The notes: generated by a model not told the origin, from the sequence alone. A stretch of 14,380 bases of DNA from Salinibacterium sp. (GCA_004297555.1 SCSV01000226.1:1-14380); one strand, 5' to 3'. Positions 1-8,100 are shown, numbered from the stretch's first letter. Made by a program: numbers and translations.

Positions 1-380
1 AGGGCGTCGAGGTGGTGCCGAGTGCGCGGGATTACACAGCCGATCAACGAGACAAAGAGCAATAGGTAGATCGCCGAGAACCACACCGAGGAGTAGGTGT
101 TGAAGACCTGCAGCTTGTCGAGCACGTCGGCGAGCCCAGGGTTCTCGGCCTTGTACTGAATGACGCCGTTCGGATCCGAGCTCATCTGCGGCACGAGCGA
201 ACCTGGGATCGCGGCGATCGCCATGAGCAGCAGCAGGAAGAGCGCGGTGCGCATGCTTGTGAGCTGCCGCCAGAAGAAGCGCGCGTAGCCCTTGAAATCC
301 AGCTTAGGCTGCACAATCGCATCCGGCGCATCGATATGGCCGAGCGGCCGGGTCTCGTCAGAGTGCGGGGTTGAATCCAC
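1..380 (-). CDS. resB: ResB, cytochrome c biogenesis protein (N-terminal part, cut by window edge)
   Basis: About 126 residues are visible, and the gene continues beyond position 1. ResB (Ccs1) is the membrane partner of CcsA in System II cytochrome c maturation, which carries and ligates heme to apocytochromes. The visible part has a hydrophilic start, then FWRQLTSMRTALFLLLLMAIAAIPGSL (shown by the pieces RQLTSMRTALFLLLLMAIA and IPGSLVPQ), the usual first membrane helix and post-helix motif of ResB. A second helix, IYLLLFVSLIGCVIPR, follows after a short external stretch. The likely start is GTG at 380-378, inside the 3' end of ccdA (23-bp overlap), with a GGGGCGG-like ribosome site just upstream. 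Order and strand (ResA, CcdA, ResB) fit the family. A CcsA/CcsB gene probably follows outside the window. The function is secure; the exact start is less certain. Confidence 0.88.
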   Translation of the reverse strand, partial: MDSTPHSDETRPLGHIDAPDAIVQPKLDFKGYARFFWRQLTSMRTALFLLLLMAIAAIPGSLVPQMSSDPNGVIQYKAENPGLADVLDKLQVFNTYSSVWFSAIYLLLFVSLIGCVIPRTRHHLDA

Positions 381-1119
381 TGATCACCGCCCCGAGGTTC
401 GAGATGACAATGCGCCACAAGCCCGACACCATGAGCACGCCGATGGAGACGAGCAACGCTCCCCCGATGATATTGATCGCCCGCCGGTGCCGCTTGAGCC
501 ACGCGACAGAACCCGTGGCCCAGTCAAGTCCGAGCGCGACCAACAGGAACGGGATCCCCAAGCCGATGCAATACGCGAGCCCAAGCAGCGCGCCCCGCAC
601 CGGGTCGCCCCCATCGAGGGCGAGAGCGTAGACCGCGGTCAGAGTCGGCCCGATGCACGGAGCCCAGCCGAGCGCGAAGACGATGCCGAGCAAAGGTGCA
701 CCGCCGAGTCCAGTCGCGACCTTCCACGACGGCCGGACAGTGCGCTGCAGCACGGTCACTTGGCCGATGAAGACGAGGCCCATGAGAATTACGACGACGC
801 CCGCGATGCGCAGGATGAGGTCGAGCCACGGGCGCAGCATGAGACCAGCCGCACCGAAGACGATGCCGAGAGCAACAAAGACGATGCTGAAGCCCAGGAT
901 GAATAGTGCGACCCCAAGCAGAAGTCGGCGCCGGCCGCGCTTCGGCTCGGTGCCGCTCTCAGCGGCGCCTCCGGTGAATCCGCCGACATAGGCGAGGTAG
1001 CTCGGCACCAGCGGCAGCACGCAGGGCGAGGCAAAGGAGACGAGCCCGGCGAGAATCGCGATCGGAATGGCAACGAGGAGGCTCCCCCCGATGACGAGTT
1101 CGCCGATCGGGTCGGTCAC
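358..1119 (-). CDS. ccdA: CcdA-type thiol-disulfide interchange membrane protein
   Basis: The 253-residue multi-helix membrane protein belongs to the CcdA/DsbD-beta family, which passes electrons from cytoplasmic thioredoxin across the membrane to extracytoplasmic thioredoxin-like proteins such as ResA. The two redox cysteines stand in their characteristic settings: FASPCVLPLVPSYLAY (C33) and GWAPCIGPTL (C155). About six hydrophobic segments are visible. There is an Arg-rich loop (KRGRRR, about residues 60-65) between the first and second helices. The GTG start overlaps the stop of the upstream thioredoxin gene by 4 bp (GTGA), so translation is probably coupled. The 3' end overlaps resB. Length and motifs match the family, and no defect is seen. 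Confidence 0.95.
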   Translation of the reverse strand: MTDPIGELVIGGSLLVAIPIAILAGLVSFASPCVLPLVPSYLAYVGGFTGGAAESGTEPKRGRRRLLLGVALFILGFSIVFVALGIVFGAAGLMLRPWLDLILRIAGVVVILMGLVFIGQVTVLQRTVRPSWKVATGLGGAPLLGIVFALGWAPCIGPTLTAVYALALDGGDPVRGALLGLAYCIGLGIPFLLVALGLDWATGSVAWLKRHRRAINIIGGALLVSIGVLMVSGLWRIVISNLGAVISGFNPAL

Positions 1120-1700
1120 TCCGAGGCCTCGGCGAGGACCCGGTCGATCATGTCGGCGAGGATGCTCTTGTCGCGGATGAGTCCGCTGATGCGCGCTGCC
1201 ACCCGCCCCTGGCGGTCCATGACAAGCGTGGTGGGCACGGCGTTCGGGGCGACCGCGCCGGAGAACGCGAGCTGCACCTGGGCGGTGTCCGCGTCGATGA
1301 TCGAGGGGTAGCCGATGCCGAACTTCTGCCCGAAAGTGCGCGCCACTGTAGAGGAGTCAGAAATGTTCACTCCGAGGAACGGCACGTCGGTGTACTGCTC
1401 GCTGAGCGCCTTGAGGTCGGGGGCCTCGCTGCGGCACGGCGGGCATCCGGCGTACCAGAAATTGACGACGTAGACCTTGCCCGCGAAATCCTCGTTCGAG
1501 ATCGGGATGCCGCTCTCGTCGGTGCCCTTGAAGACGATCGGGGCGTCGCGCTCTGCGGGCGGCACCTCTTTGTGCGCCCCGTCGCCGGAGATGTAACCCT
1601 GACCGGAGCCGTCGGCGTACTGCCCGGCGAGCGGCTCGTTCGAGGAGCATCCGGCGAGCGCGAGCACAACGAGCGCCGCCACGGCGATGGCGCGTTTCAC
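1116..1700 (-). CDS. ResA/TlpA-like thioredoxin-fold lipoprotein
   Basis: The 194-residue extracytoplasmic thiol-disulfide oxidoreductase has a lipoprotein signal peptide ending in the lipobox LALAGC (C18), so it should be anchored to the outer face of the membrane. A thioredoxin/AhpC-TSA fold begins at about residue 50. The active site is NFWYAGCPPC (C86-C89), and a cis-proline follows in AVPTTLV. Between ccdA and a histidine phosphatase, its probable role is to reduce the CXXCH cysteines of apocytochrome c, using electrons from CcdA. The GTG start overlaps the stop of the upstream gene by 4 bp (GTGA). The family also includes general TlpA reductases, so the exact substrate is inferred from the neighbours. 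Confidence 0.92.
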   Translation of the reverse strand: MKRAIAVAALVVLALAGCSSNEPLAGQYADGSGQGYISGDGAHKEVPPAERDAPIVFKGTDESGIPISNEDFAGKVYVVNFWYAGCPPCRSEAPDLKALSEQYTDVPFLGVNISDSSTVARTFGQKFGIGYPSIIDADTAQVQLAFSGAVAPNAVPTTLVMDRQGRVAARISGLIRDKSILADMIDRVLAEASE

Positions 1701-2332
1701 ACTGCTCCCAGGTCGACAGCCGAGGTGAGCAGTTCCTTCGCTGGTTCACGGTAGCTAACCTCGACGAAGCGGTCGCCCTCGCGCCGGAGCGTCGTGATGC
1801 TGGATAGGGTGCAGCGGCGACGGCGCGGATCGTGGAACAACGGGCGACCGGCCACGGATCGGGCGACCATCACAATCGGCATTTGGTGGCTCACGAGCAC
1901 GGCCTCACCGTTTTCGGTCGCGACCCAGGCGTTCTCGATCGCGGCGAACATCCGCTGCTTCACGCTCCTAAACGCCTCGCCCCAACTCGGCCTGAACGGG
2001 TTCGCGAGCTTCGGCCAGGCCGCGGCCTCTCTGAGAGCGCCCGGGAATGTGAAGCGCTTTCCCTCGAACCAGTTGTAGGGCTCGACCAATCGGTCATCCG
2101 TCTCGATTTCGAGGCCGAACCGGGATGCCCAAGGTTGAGCCGATTCCTGCGTGCGCTGAAGGGGGCTCGCGTAGAGCCGGGTGACGTGATGCCCCATGAG
2201 GCTCTCGGCAGCGGCATCCGCCATTCGATGCCCGAGGTCGCTCAAGTGGTAGCCAGGAATGCGCCCGTACAGGATGCCCTCAGGGTTGTGCACCTCGCCA
2301 TGGCGCACGAGGTGGATGAGGTCGGCCGGCAC
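1697..2332 (-). CDS. Histidine phosphatase family (phosphoglycerate-mutase-like) protein
   Basis: The 211-residue protein has the histidine phosphatase fold. The nucleophile motif is LVRHGE (R10-H11-G12), ASPLQRTQES carries the second conserved Arg, and the late catalytic His lies in LVSHQMP (H149). These enzymes form a phosphohistidine and hydrolyse or transfer phosphate on small molecules or proteins. The substrate cannot be read from the sequence. It is the first gene of the cytochrome c maturation operon, an arrangement I recall from related actinobacteria, and it overlaps the next gene by 4 bp. The GTG start is chosen because it begins right before the conserved LIHLVRHGE strand and lies 7 nt after a TACAAT -10 box with no ribosome site, which suggests a leaderless mRNA. 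Calling it true glycolytic phosphoglycerate mutase would be unsafe. Confidence 0.9.
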   Translation of the reverse strand: MPADLIHLVRHGEVHNPEGILYGRIPGYHLSDLGHRMADAAAESLMGHHVTRLYASPLQRTQESAQPWASRFGLEIETDDRLVEPYNWFEGKRFTFPGALREAAAWPKLANPFRPSWGEAFRSVKQRMFAAIENAWVATENGEAVLVSHQMPIVMVARSVAGRPLFHDPRRRRCTLSSITTLRREGDRFVEVSYREPAKELLTSAVDLGAV

Positions 2333-2339
2333 GGACTCG

Positions 2340-2345
2340 ATTGTA
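2340..2345 (-). promoter_or_regulatory. -10 box of leaderless promoter for the cytochrome c maturation operon
   Basis: TACAAT on the minus strand (5/6 to TATAAT) is followed by 7 nt and then the GTG start at 2332. No purine-rich ribosome site lies between, so transcription probably begins at or next to the start codon. No convincing -35 hexamer was seen, which is common in actinobacteria. Confidence 0.6.
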
Positions 2346-2417
2346 CGTCGCCTCTGCTTAAGGTCTGCCCGCCGGGCGCTCGGGCGAAGCCCGCGGAGCG
2401 ACGCTAGCGCACACCGC

Positions 2418-2423
2418 TAAACT
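2418..2423 (+). promoter_or_regulatory. -10 box of leaderless promoter for aspS
   Basis: TAAACT is followed by 8 nt (CGGGGATC) and the GTG start of aspS at 2432. The spacing matches leaderless initiation, and there is no good Shine-Dalgarno sequence. No clear -35 element was seen. Confidence 0.5.
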
Positions 2424-2431
2424 CGGGGATC

Positions 2432-3742
<1,311 letters not shown>

Positions 3743-3750
3743 CCAGCGAG

Positions 3751-4047
3751 TTAGACCTCAAAGTCGATCGCCGCTCGCCGAATCGTGAGCGAGCGAATGA
3801 CGCCGCCGACAATGACATGCTCGGGATGCCGCTTGTAAGCAAGAAGGTCATCGATCGAATCGAAGTCGGCCGTCAGTGAGATGTCCCAGTTTCCCTCCAC
3901 GCCGACATCCGGGTTCACCGACAGGGCGCGAATCTGGAAGATCTTCGGCACAAGGGATTCGAGCGCTTCGGTGATCGTGATCTTGGCGGCCGCCTTCTCG
4001 GGTCCCTCGGTCGCCAACAGTTCCCAGATCACCACGTGTCTGATCAT
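3751..4047 (-). CDS. Dabb (stress-responsive alpha/beta barrel) domain protein
   Basis: The 98-residue protein begins MIRHVVIWEL and has the pattern of a single Dabb ferredoxin-like barrel: an early RHVV.W strand, a helix, NPDVGVEGNWDISLTADF as the central strands, then DLLAYKRHPEHV and a final strand. The conserved H-P-x-H in YKRHPEHV is typical of the family. Dabb proteins usually form dimeric barrels. Functions range from stress-related proteins to polyketide cyclases, so no specific reaction can be assigned. The ATG overlaps the stop of the upstream glutaredoxin-like gene by 4 bp (ATGA), so the two form an operon. The stop lies 8 bp from that of the convergent aspS gene with no obvious terminator between. 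Confidence 0.85.
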   Translation of the reverse strand: MIRHVVIWELLATEGPEKAAAKITITEALESLVPKIFQIRALSVNPDVGVEGNWDISLTADFDSIDDLLAYKRHPEHVIVGGVIRSLTIRRAAIDFEV

Positions 4048-4307
4048 GCAATTGCCTCCGTGATTGCGGCTTTCAGCCGGTCGGGTTCAACACGCCAAAT
4101 CGTGTGCACTTTGCCGTTGAGAAGAACGACGGGAATCTCGTCCCAGTAGCGCTCGTTGAGCGCGGGGTCATCGAGGATCGAGAGCTCTTCGACCACGACG
4201 GAGCCGCGGGCCCCCAGCTCGTCGATTGCTGAAGCCAGGGCATCGCGAGCATCGTCGCAGAGATGGCATTCCGGCTTGCCGATGAGAGTCAGGCGAGCAG
4301 AGGACAC
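4044..4307 (-). CDS. Glutaredoxin-like (DUF836 type) thiol protein
   Basis: This small protein has one thioredoxin/glutaredoxin fold: first strand RLTLIGKPECHLCDDA with a CHLC redox motif, a long helix, then the strand VEELSILDDPAL. WDEIPVVLLNGKVHTIWRV carries the expected cis-proline and the last strands. It is probably a cytosolic dithiol protein; its partner is unknown. An ATG lies at 4313-4311, giving 89 residues. However, a TAGTCT -10 box ends directly before that ATG, and 6 nt further is an in-frame GTG (4307-4305). Leaderless starts elsewhere in the window sit 6-8 nt from the -10 box, so I prefer the GTG (87 residues). The stop overlaps the Dabb gene start. Confidence 0.85.
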   Translation of the reverse strand: MSSARLTLIGKPECHLCDDARDALASAIDELGARGSVVVEELSILDDPALNERYWDEIPVVLLNGKVHTIWRVEPDRLKAAITEAIA

Positions 4308-4312
4308 GACCA

Positions 4313-4319
4313 TAGACTA
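4313..4319. promoter_or_regulatory. Bidirectional promoter with overlapping symmetric -10 boxes (TAGACTA)
   Basis: On the plus strand TAGACT (4313-4318) lies 7 nt before the ATG of the HAD gene. On the minus strand TAGTCT (4319-4314) lies 6 nt before the GTG of the glutaredoxin-like gene. The two hexamers share five bases. Inferred start sites (about 4326 and 4307) are 19 bp apart. Neither direction has a clear -35 or a ribosome site. Confidence 0.6.
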
Positions 4320-4325
4320 GGCCGG

Positions 4326-5084
4326 ATGTCCCACGAAGCGCTGCCACCGAGCGACAACGCGATAATCGCGTTTTTCGACGTGGACAACACGCTCATGCGG
4401 GGCGCGAGCGTCTACTACGTGGGCCGCGCCGCCTGGAAGCGCGGGCTGATCTCGCTGCGCGATGTCGCGCTCTTCGCCTGGCACCAATTTCGGTTTCTCG
4501 CCGTCGGAGAGAACCACAACCACATCAGCTCTGCCAAGGATCGTGCGCTGGGGCTCTCTGCCGGCCACACTGAACAGGGCCTAACCGACCTCGCGGAAGA
4601 GATCTACGACCAGGACATCGCGCCGAAGCTGTGGCCAGAAACCGTGGCACTCACGAAAGAGCATCTCGCCAAAGGCCACGAGGTCTGGCTCATCACGGCG
4701 ACGCCGCAACTGGTCGCTCAGGTGATCGCCGACCGGCTGGGCCTCACCGGCGCTCTCGGCACCCGCGTCGAGGCGCTCGACGGAGTATTCACCGGGATGA
4801 TCGACGGGCATGTGCTGCACGGAGCCGAGAAGGCATTCGTGGCCGAGGCGTTCGCCCGCGATCGCGGCGCCAACCTCGCAGACTGCTGGGCCTACTCGGA
4901 TTCCGGCAACGACATCCCGCTGCTCAGTCTCGTCGGCAACCGGGTGGTCGTGAACCCCGACGTGCGGCTGTTGGCGCACGCACTGCGGGAGCACTGGACC
5001 ATACTGCAGCTCAAGCGGTCGAGTATTCGGGATGCCGAGAAGCGCGTGAAGCGCGAGGCGCGCGCCGTAAAGCGCGGGAGATAA
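4326..5084 (+). CDS. HAD-IB family (SerB-like) phosphatase
   Basis: The 252-residue haloacid-dehalogenase-superfamily hydrolase has motif I FFDVDNTL (nucleophile D18, acid D20), motif II in WLITATP, and motif III/IV in YSDSGNDIPLL. An alpha-helical cap follows motif I (about residues 25-105), as in subfamily IB, which includes phosphoserine phosphatase and lipid-phosphate phosphatases. The substrate is unknown. The C terminus is very basic (about the last 20 residues, rich in K and R), suggesting contact with membrane or nucleic acid. The ORF stays open to 4263, but the ATG at 4326 is chosen: it is 7 nt after a TAGACT -10 box and directly before the conserved N terminus. The stop is immediately adjacent to that of the convergent bS22 gene. 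Confidence 0.9.
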   Translation: MSHEALPPSDNAIIAFFDVDNTLMRGASVYYVGRAAWKRGLISLRDVALFAWHQFRFLAVGENHNHISSAKDRALGLSAGHTEQGLTDLAEEIYDQDIAPKLWPETVALTKEHLAKGHEVWLITATPQLVAQVIADRLGLTGALGTRVEALDGVFTGMIDGHVLHGAEKAFVAEAFARDRGANLADCWAYSDSGNDIPLLSLVGNRVVVNPDVRLLAHALREHWTILQLKRSSIRDAEKRVKREARAVKRGR

Positions 5085-5183
5085 CTACTTCTTGTTGCGG
5101 CGCTGGTGGCGTGTCTTGCGCAGCAGCTTGCGGTGCTTCTTCTTCGCCATGCGCTTGCGGCGCTTCTTGATGACTGAACCCAT
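5085..5183 (-). CDS. Small ribosomal protein bS22 (AURKAIP1/COX24-domain, 32 residues)
   Basis: The 32-residue, extremely basic peptide starts MGSVIKKRRKRMAKKKH and ends in QRRNKK. It is nearly the same, as I recall it, as mycobacterial bS22, a small-subunit ribosomal protein seen near the decoding region in actinobacterial ribosome structures. The AURKAIP1/COX24 signature KKRRKRMxKKKHRKLL is complete. A GAGG ribosome site stands about 6 nt before the ATG, so unlike many neighbours this mRNA has a leader. The TAG stop abuts the TAA stop of the HAD gene without any spacer base. Such genes are often missed in annotation because of their length. Confidence 0.93.
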   Translation of the reverse strand: MGSVIKKRRKRMAKKKHRKLLRKTRHQRRNKK

Positions 5184-5253
5184 AGGGACCTCACTGATTT
5201 TCTGAACAGACCGACAGCGGAGGATCTACCTGAGCCGCACCGACGAAGCCTCG

Positions 5254-5259
5254 ATTCTA
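5254..5259 (-). promoter_or_regulatory. -10 box of bS22 promoter
   Basis: TAGAAT on the minus strand (5/6 to TATAAT) lies about 70 bp before the bS22 ATG, giving a leader of roughly 60 nt that ends in the GAGG ribosome site. No matching -35 was recognised. Confidence 0.45.
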
Positions 5260-5303
5260 GCGCGGATTCGAGCTGCGTCTGGATCGGGTCTGCGCCAGCG
5301 ACG

Positions 5304-5768
5304 CTAGGGCTTCCGCACGCGGCGGCCGATGAGCCGCTTCGGGATGCGCCGACTCACCTTCTCCGAGACTTCTTCGATCACCTCCCGAGCATGATGCGAA
5401 CTGTCGGCGAGCTTTCGACCGACGCTCTCACCGACCTCGGCTCCCGACCACGCGGCGAAGCTATCGGCTTCTTCGGCGTCAACGCTCGCATCCAGATAGG
5501 TGAGCAGCCAGTCCTCGACTTCGCCCAGGGGTGCGGATTCGAGCCGGTAGTACCCGTGCTGCCCGTCTTCGCGCACAGATACGAGTCCGTGGTCGCGCAG
5601 AACTTTCAAGTGCTTCGACACGGTGGGCTGGCTCAGGCCCATCCGTTCGACGATGTCGCCGACGCTGATCTCGCCGCCGTTGGAGTTCGGTGTGACGAAG
5701 CGCTCAAGCAAAACGTGCATCAAATCGCGCCTCGTCGGATCTGCAATCACATCAAAGATGTCTGCCAT
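5304..5768 (-). CDS. ArsR-family winged-helix transcriptional regulator
   Basis: The 154-residue regulator opens with the ArsR start ADIFDVIADPTRRDLMHVLL. The recognition helix is in LSQPTVSKHLKVLRDHGLV (about residues 44-62), followed by the wing VREDGQHGYYRL. No ELCVCDL-type or other cysteine metal site is present, so metal sensing is unlikely from sequence alone. The extension after residue 95 is acidic, then Lys/Arg-rich at the very end (KVSRRIPKRLIGRRVRKP), which may add DNA or membrane contact. The ATG at 5768 is 6 nt after a TAGCCT -10 box, indicating a leaderless mRNA. It is transcribed in the same direction as proC, 55 bp downstream of it, with its own promoter. The target is unknown. 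Confidence 0.92.
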   Translation of the reverse strand: MADIFDVIADPTRRDLMHVLLERFVTPNSNGGEISVGDIVERMGLSQPTVSKHLKVLRDHGLVSVREDGQHGYYRLESAPLGEVEDWLLTYLDASVDAEEADSFAAWSGAEVGESVGRKLADSSHHAREVIEEVSEKVSRRIPKRLIGRRVRKP

Positions 5769-5774
5769 TGCCCC

Positions 5775-5780
5775 AGGCTA
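5775..5780 (-). promoter_or_regulatory. -10 box of leaderless promoter for the ArsR regulator
   Basis: TAGCCT on the minus strand is followed by 6 nt (GGGGCA) and the ATG at 5768. Some transcripts may also enter from proC, whose stop is at 5824. Confidence 0.5.
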
Positions 5781-5823
5781 GCCGCGGTCGCGCCCGAGTA
5801 CCACGGTCATCACGAACGGGGGG

Positions 5824-6651
5824 TCAGCCGCCTGCAGCCAATTCTCGCGCCCTGGCGAGAGCCGCACCGGTGGCCCGGTCGAAGATGGCCTTGAGGTCGG
5901 CGCGCTCGAGTTCGGCGATCGCGCGTTCCGTCGTGCCTTTCGGACTCGTCACCTGGCGCCGGAGCTCGGCTGGGGTCTTGGCCGACGCGGTGAGCAACTC
6001 GATCGAGCCGGCGAACGTGCCCTCCACCAGGAGGGAGGCGATGTCGGCGCTGAATCCCATGTCGACGGCGGTGCGGGTCAACTCCTCGATCAGGTAGAAG
6101 ACGTAGGCCGGCCCTGAACCTGAGATCGTGCTCAGGGCGTCGATCTGCGATTCGGGCAGTTCCACCACGGTGCCGACAGTCTCGAAGAGCGCACGCCCGA
6201 TAGCGAGGTCGTCGCCCGTCGCGCGCGATCCGCCGGCGAGTCCTGTCACGGCACGTCCGATCAATGCGGGAGTGTTCGGCATCGCGCGCAGAACGCTCGT
6301 GGAAACGATGCCCTCCATGGTCGCCGTAGTCACGCCCGCGGCAACACTGATGACGAGAGCGTCGGGGTCCAGGGCATCCGCGATCTCGGCAAGGGCGTCG
6401 GGCACCATCGCGGGCTTGACTCCGATCACGACCAAGCGCGCGCCGGCAACCGCTCGCCGATTGGCGTCTGGAGTCGTCTCGATTGCGAGGGATTCGACGC
6501 CAGGCCGCTCGAGCACTGCGGCCTTGGCCTGGCCGCGATTGGTGACCCGGATGCTCGCGACACTCACCCCGGGCCCGAGCAGTCCGTTGAGGATCGCGCC
6601 GCCCATTGCACCGGCCCCGATGATGGCAATGCTGGGAAGAGTCGTGGTCAC
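5824..6651 (-). CDS. proC: Pyrroline-5-carboxylate reductase (proline biosynthesis)
   Basis: The 275-residue enzyme reduces 1-pyrroline-5-carboxylate to L-proline with NAD(P)H, the last step of proline synthesis, in the cytoplasm. The N-terminal Rossmann fold has IAIIGAGAMGGAIL (about residues 8-21). VIGVKPAMV and LVISVAAGVT follow, then RAMPNTPALIG. The C-terminal dimerisation and substrate domain has the hallmark ALSTISGSGPAYVFYLIEE and the later SPKGTTERAI. Length is normal for the family. The GTG start at 6651 lies 6 nt after a TAGGAT -10 box and has no ribosome site, so the mRNA is probably leaderless. It is divergent from a cation transporter and shares a symmetric promoter with it. Function is clear from motifs. 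Confidence 0.96.
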   Translation of the reverse strand: MTTTLPSIAIIGAGAMGGAILNGLLGPGVSVASIRVTNRGQAKAAVLERPGVESLAIETTPDANRRAVAGARLVVIGVKPAMVPDALAEIADALDPDALVISVAAGVTTATMEGIVSTSVLRAMPNTPALIGRAVTGLAGGSRATGDDLAIGRALFETVGTVVELPESQIDALSTISGSGPAYVFYLIEELTRTAVDMGFSADIASLLVEGTFAGSIELLTASAKTPAELRRQVTSPKGTTERAIAELERADLKAIFDRATGAALARARELAAGG

Positions 6652-6657
6652 GTGACC

Positions 6658-6667
6658 ATCCTAGGAT
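6658..6667. promoter_or_regulatory. Palindromic bidirectional promoter ATCCTAGGAT between proC and the CDF transporter
   Basis: The 10-bp sequence ATCCTAGGAT is a perfect palindrome. It supplies the same -10 hexamer TAGGAT to both strands: plus 6662-6667, 7 nt before the transporter ATG, and minus 6663-6658, 6 nt before the proC GTG. The hexamers overlap by 2 bp. Inferred start sites are at or next to the start codons, 24 bp apart. No -35 is recognisable on either side. Confidence 0.6.
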
Positions 6668-6674
6668 TGAGCGC

Positions 6675-7637
6675 ATGAGCGCATCCGGAGGCGGCAAGGC
6701 AATCGCCGCGGCTCTTCTTGCGAACACCGGCATCGCTCTCTCGAAGTTCATCGTCTTCGCGATCTCCGGTTCGAGCTCGATGCTCGCCGAGAGCGTGCAC
6801 TCGCTCGCCGACACCGGCAACCAGGCATTGCTGCTGCTCGGTGGCCGCAAGTCGCGAAAAGTGCCGGATGCCGCGCATCCGTTCGGCTATGGGCGCGAGC
6901 GCTACGTGTACGCGTTCGTGGTCTCGATCATCCTGTTCTCGGTCGGCGGCGTCTTCGCGATCCTGGAAGGATTCGCGAAGCTGCAGCACCCCCACGAGTT
7001 GAAAGACGCGATCTGGCCGATCGTGGTGCTGTCGATTGCCATTGTGCTTGAGTCGTTGTCCCTGCGTACGGCCATCGTGGAGGCCAATCACGTGCGCGGC
7101 AAGGAAGGCTGGTTCTCGTTCATCCGGCACGCGAAGGCTCCCGAACTGCCGATCGTGTTGCTCGAGGATTGCGCCGCACTCGTCGGTCTGGTGTTTGCCT
7201 TCGCGGGTGTCGGCCTCACGATCCTCACCGGCGAGCCGCGATGGGATGCCATCGGCACGCTCGCGATCGGTGCGCTGCTCATCGTCGTCGCCCTCGCACT
7301 CGGCATCGAGACCAAGAGCCTCCTAGTGGGGGAGGGGGCGCGATCGGCCGACGTGGTTCTGATTCGGGATGCGATCAATGCCCACCCCGCAGTCGAAGCG
7401 CTCATTCACCTGAAGACTCTCTACCTCGGGCCGGACGAGCTTCTCGTTGCCGCAAAGATCGCGTTCGAGGGTGGCGAGAAACTGGCCGAGGTGGCCGTCG
7501 CGATCAACGATGTCGAAGCGAGCATCCGTAAGGCACTGCCGATCGCTCGCATGATCTACCTGGAGCCCGACGTCTATCTGCCGCCCACGGACGCAAACCC
7601 GCCGACGGACGCGATCATCATCAAGGGCGCAGACTAG
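6675..7637 (+). CDS. Cation diffusion facilitator family transporter (SLC30A9-like)
   Basis: The 320-residue CDF protein probably exports a divalent metal such as zinc or manganese in exchange for protons. Helix 2 carries the metal motif ESVHSLAD (H42, D46). Helix 5 has LLEDCAALVG (E164, D165), an acidic variant of the usual HxxxD that I associate with the SLC30A9-like branch, so metal specificity should not be assumed to be zinc. DAAHPFGYGRERY after helix 2 is a family hallmark. About six membrane helices precede a C-terminal cytoplasmic ferredoxin-like domain (about residues 225-305). The C-terminal tail has PPTDANPPTDA. The ATG at 6675 is 7 nt after a TAGGAT -10 box, so the message is probably leaderless. 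It is convergent with tadA, with 10 bp between stops. Confidence 0.92.
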   Translation: MSASGGGKAIAAALLANTGIALSKFIVFAISGSSSMLAESVHSLADTGNQALLLLGGRKSRKVPDAAHPFGYGRERYVYAFVVSIILFSVGGVFAILEGFAKLQHPHELKDAIWPIVVLSIAIVLESLSLRTAIVEANHVRGKEGWFSFIRHAKAPELPIVLLEDCAALVGLVFAFAGVGLTILTGEPRWDAIGTLAIGALLIVVALALGIETKSLLVGEGARSADVVLIRDAINAHPAVEALIHLKTLYLGPDELLVAAKIAFEGGEKLAEVAVAINDVEASIRKALPIARMIYLEPDVYLPPTDANPPTDAIIIKGAD

Positions 7638-7647
7638 AGAGCACCGA

Positions 7648-8100
7648 CTAGCGCTTCGCATTGAAGAACTCGGTCAGCAGCTCGGCGCACTCAGCCTCTT
7701 TGACGCCGGCGATCACCTCGACTTTGTGAGGCAGGCGGCGGTCTCGAAGCACATCGAGCACGCTTCCCGCGGCACCCGCCTTCTCATCCCACGCGCCGAA
7801 CACGACGCGCGGAATGCGCGCCTGAAGAATCGCCCCGGCACACATCGTGCACGGCTCAAGGGTGATGACGAGCGTGGTGTTTTCGAGGTGCCAACTGCCG
7901 ACTCTGTTCGCGGCCTCACGAATGGCGACGATCTCGGCGTGCGCGGTGGGGTCGGCGGCGAGTTCGCGCTGGTTGTGCCCCGTTCCGATGCGCTCACCTG
8001 CTTCGTCGAACAGCAGGGCTGCGACGGGCACGTCGCCCGTGGCCGGCGCGAGTTTCGCCTCGGCGAGGGCCTCGGTCATCCACTTCTCGTATTCGCGCAC
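7648..8100 (-). CDS. tadA: tRNA-specific adenosine deaminase TadA
   Basis: The 150-residue zinc deaminase converts A34 to inosine in tRNA-Arg(ACG), allowing one tRNA to read CGU, CGC and CGA. The deaminase motifs are complete: TAHAEI (H54, E56) and EPCTMCAGAI (C84, C87), with the GDVPVAALL strand near the start. The open frame runs to 8250, but I choose the GTG at 8100-8098. It follows an AGGGAGG ribosome site with 5-nt spacing, and its protein MREYEKWMTEALAEAK aligns with the E. coli TadA N terminus (EYWMRHALTLAK). The longer form would read through the divergent promoter region. A substrate tRNA-Arg(ACG) gene lies at 14147-14222 in this window. Confidence 0.94.
   Translation of the reverse strand: MREYEKWMTEALAEAKLAPATGDVPVAALLFDEAGERIGTGHNQRELAADPTAHAEIVAIREAANRVGSWHLENTTLVITLEPCTMCAGAILQARIPRVVFGAWDEKAGAAGSVLDVLRDRRLPHKVEVIAGVKEAECAELLTEFFNAKR

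Noticed and set aside
2381..2393. CGGGC-GAA-GCCCG hairpin between the histidine phosphatase and aspS
   Set aside because: It is a short 5-bp stem lying between two divergent promoters, with no T-run and no clear partner. It is likely a chance structure at this GC content.
5275..5304. Imperfect inverted repeat GCGTC..GACGC after the ArsR gene as a terminator
   Set aside because: The stem is bulged, has no T-run, and lies just upstream of the bS22 promoter.
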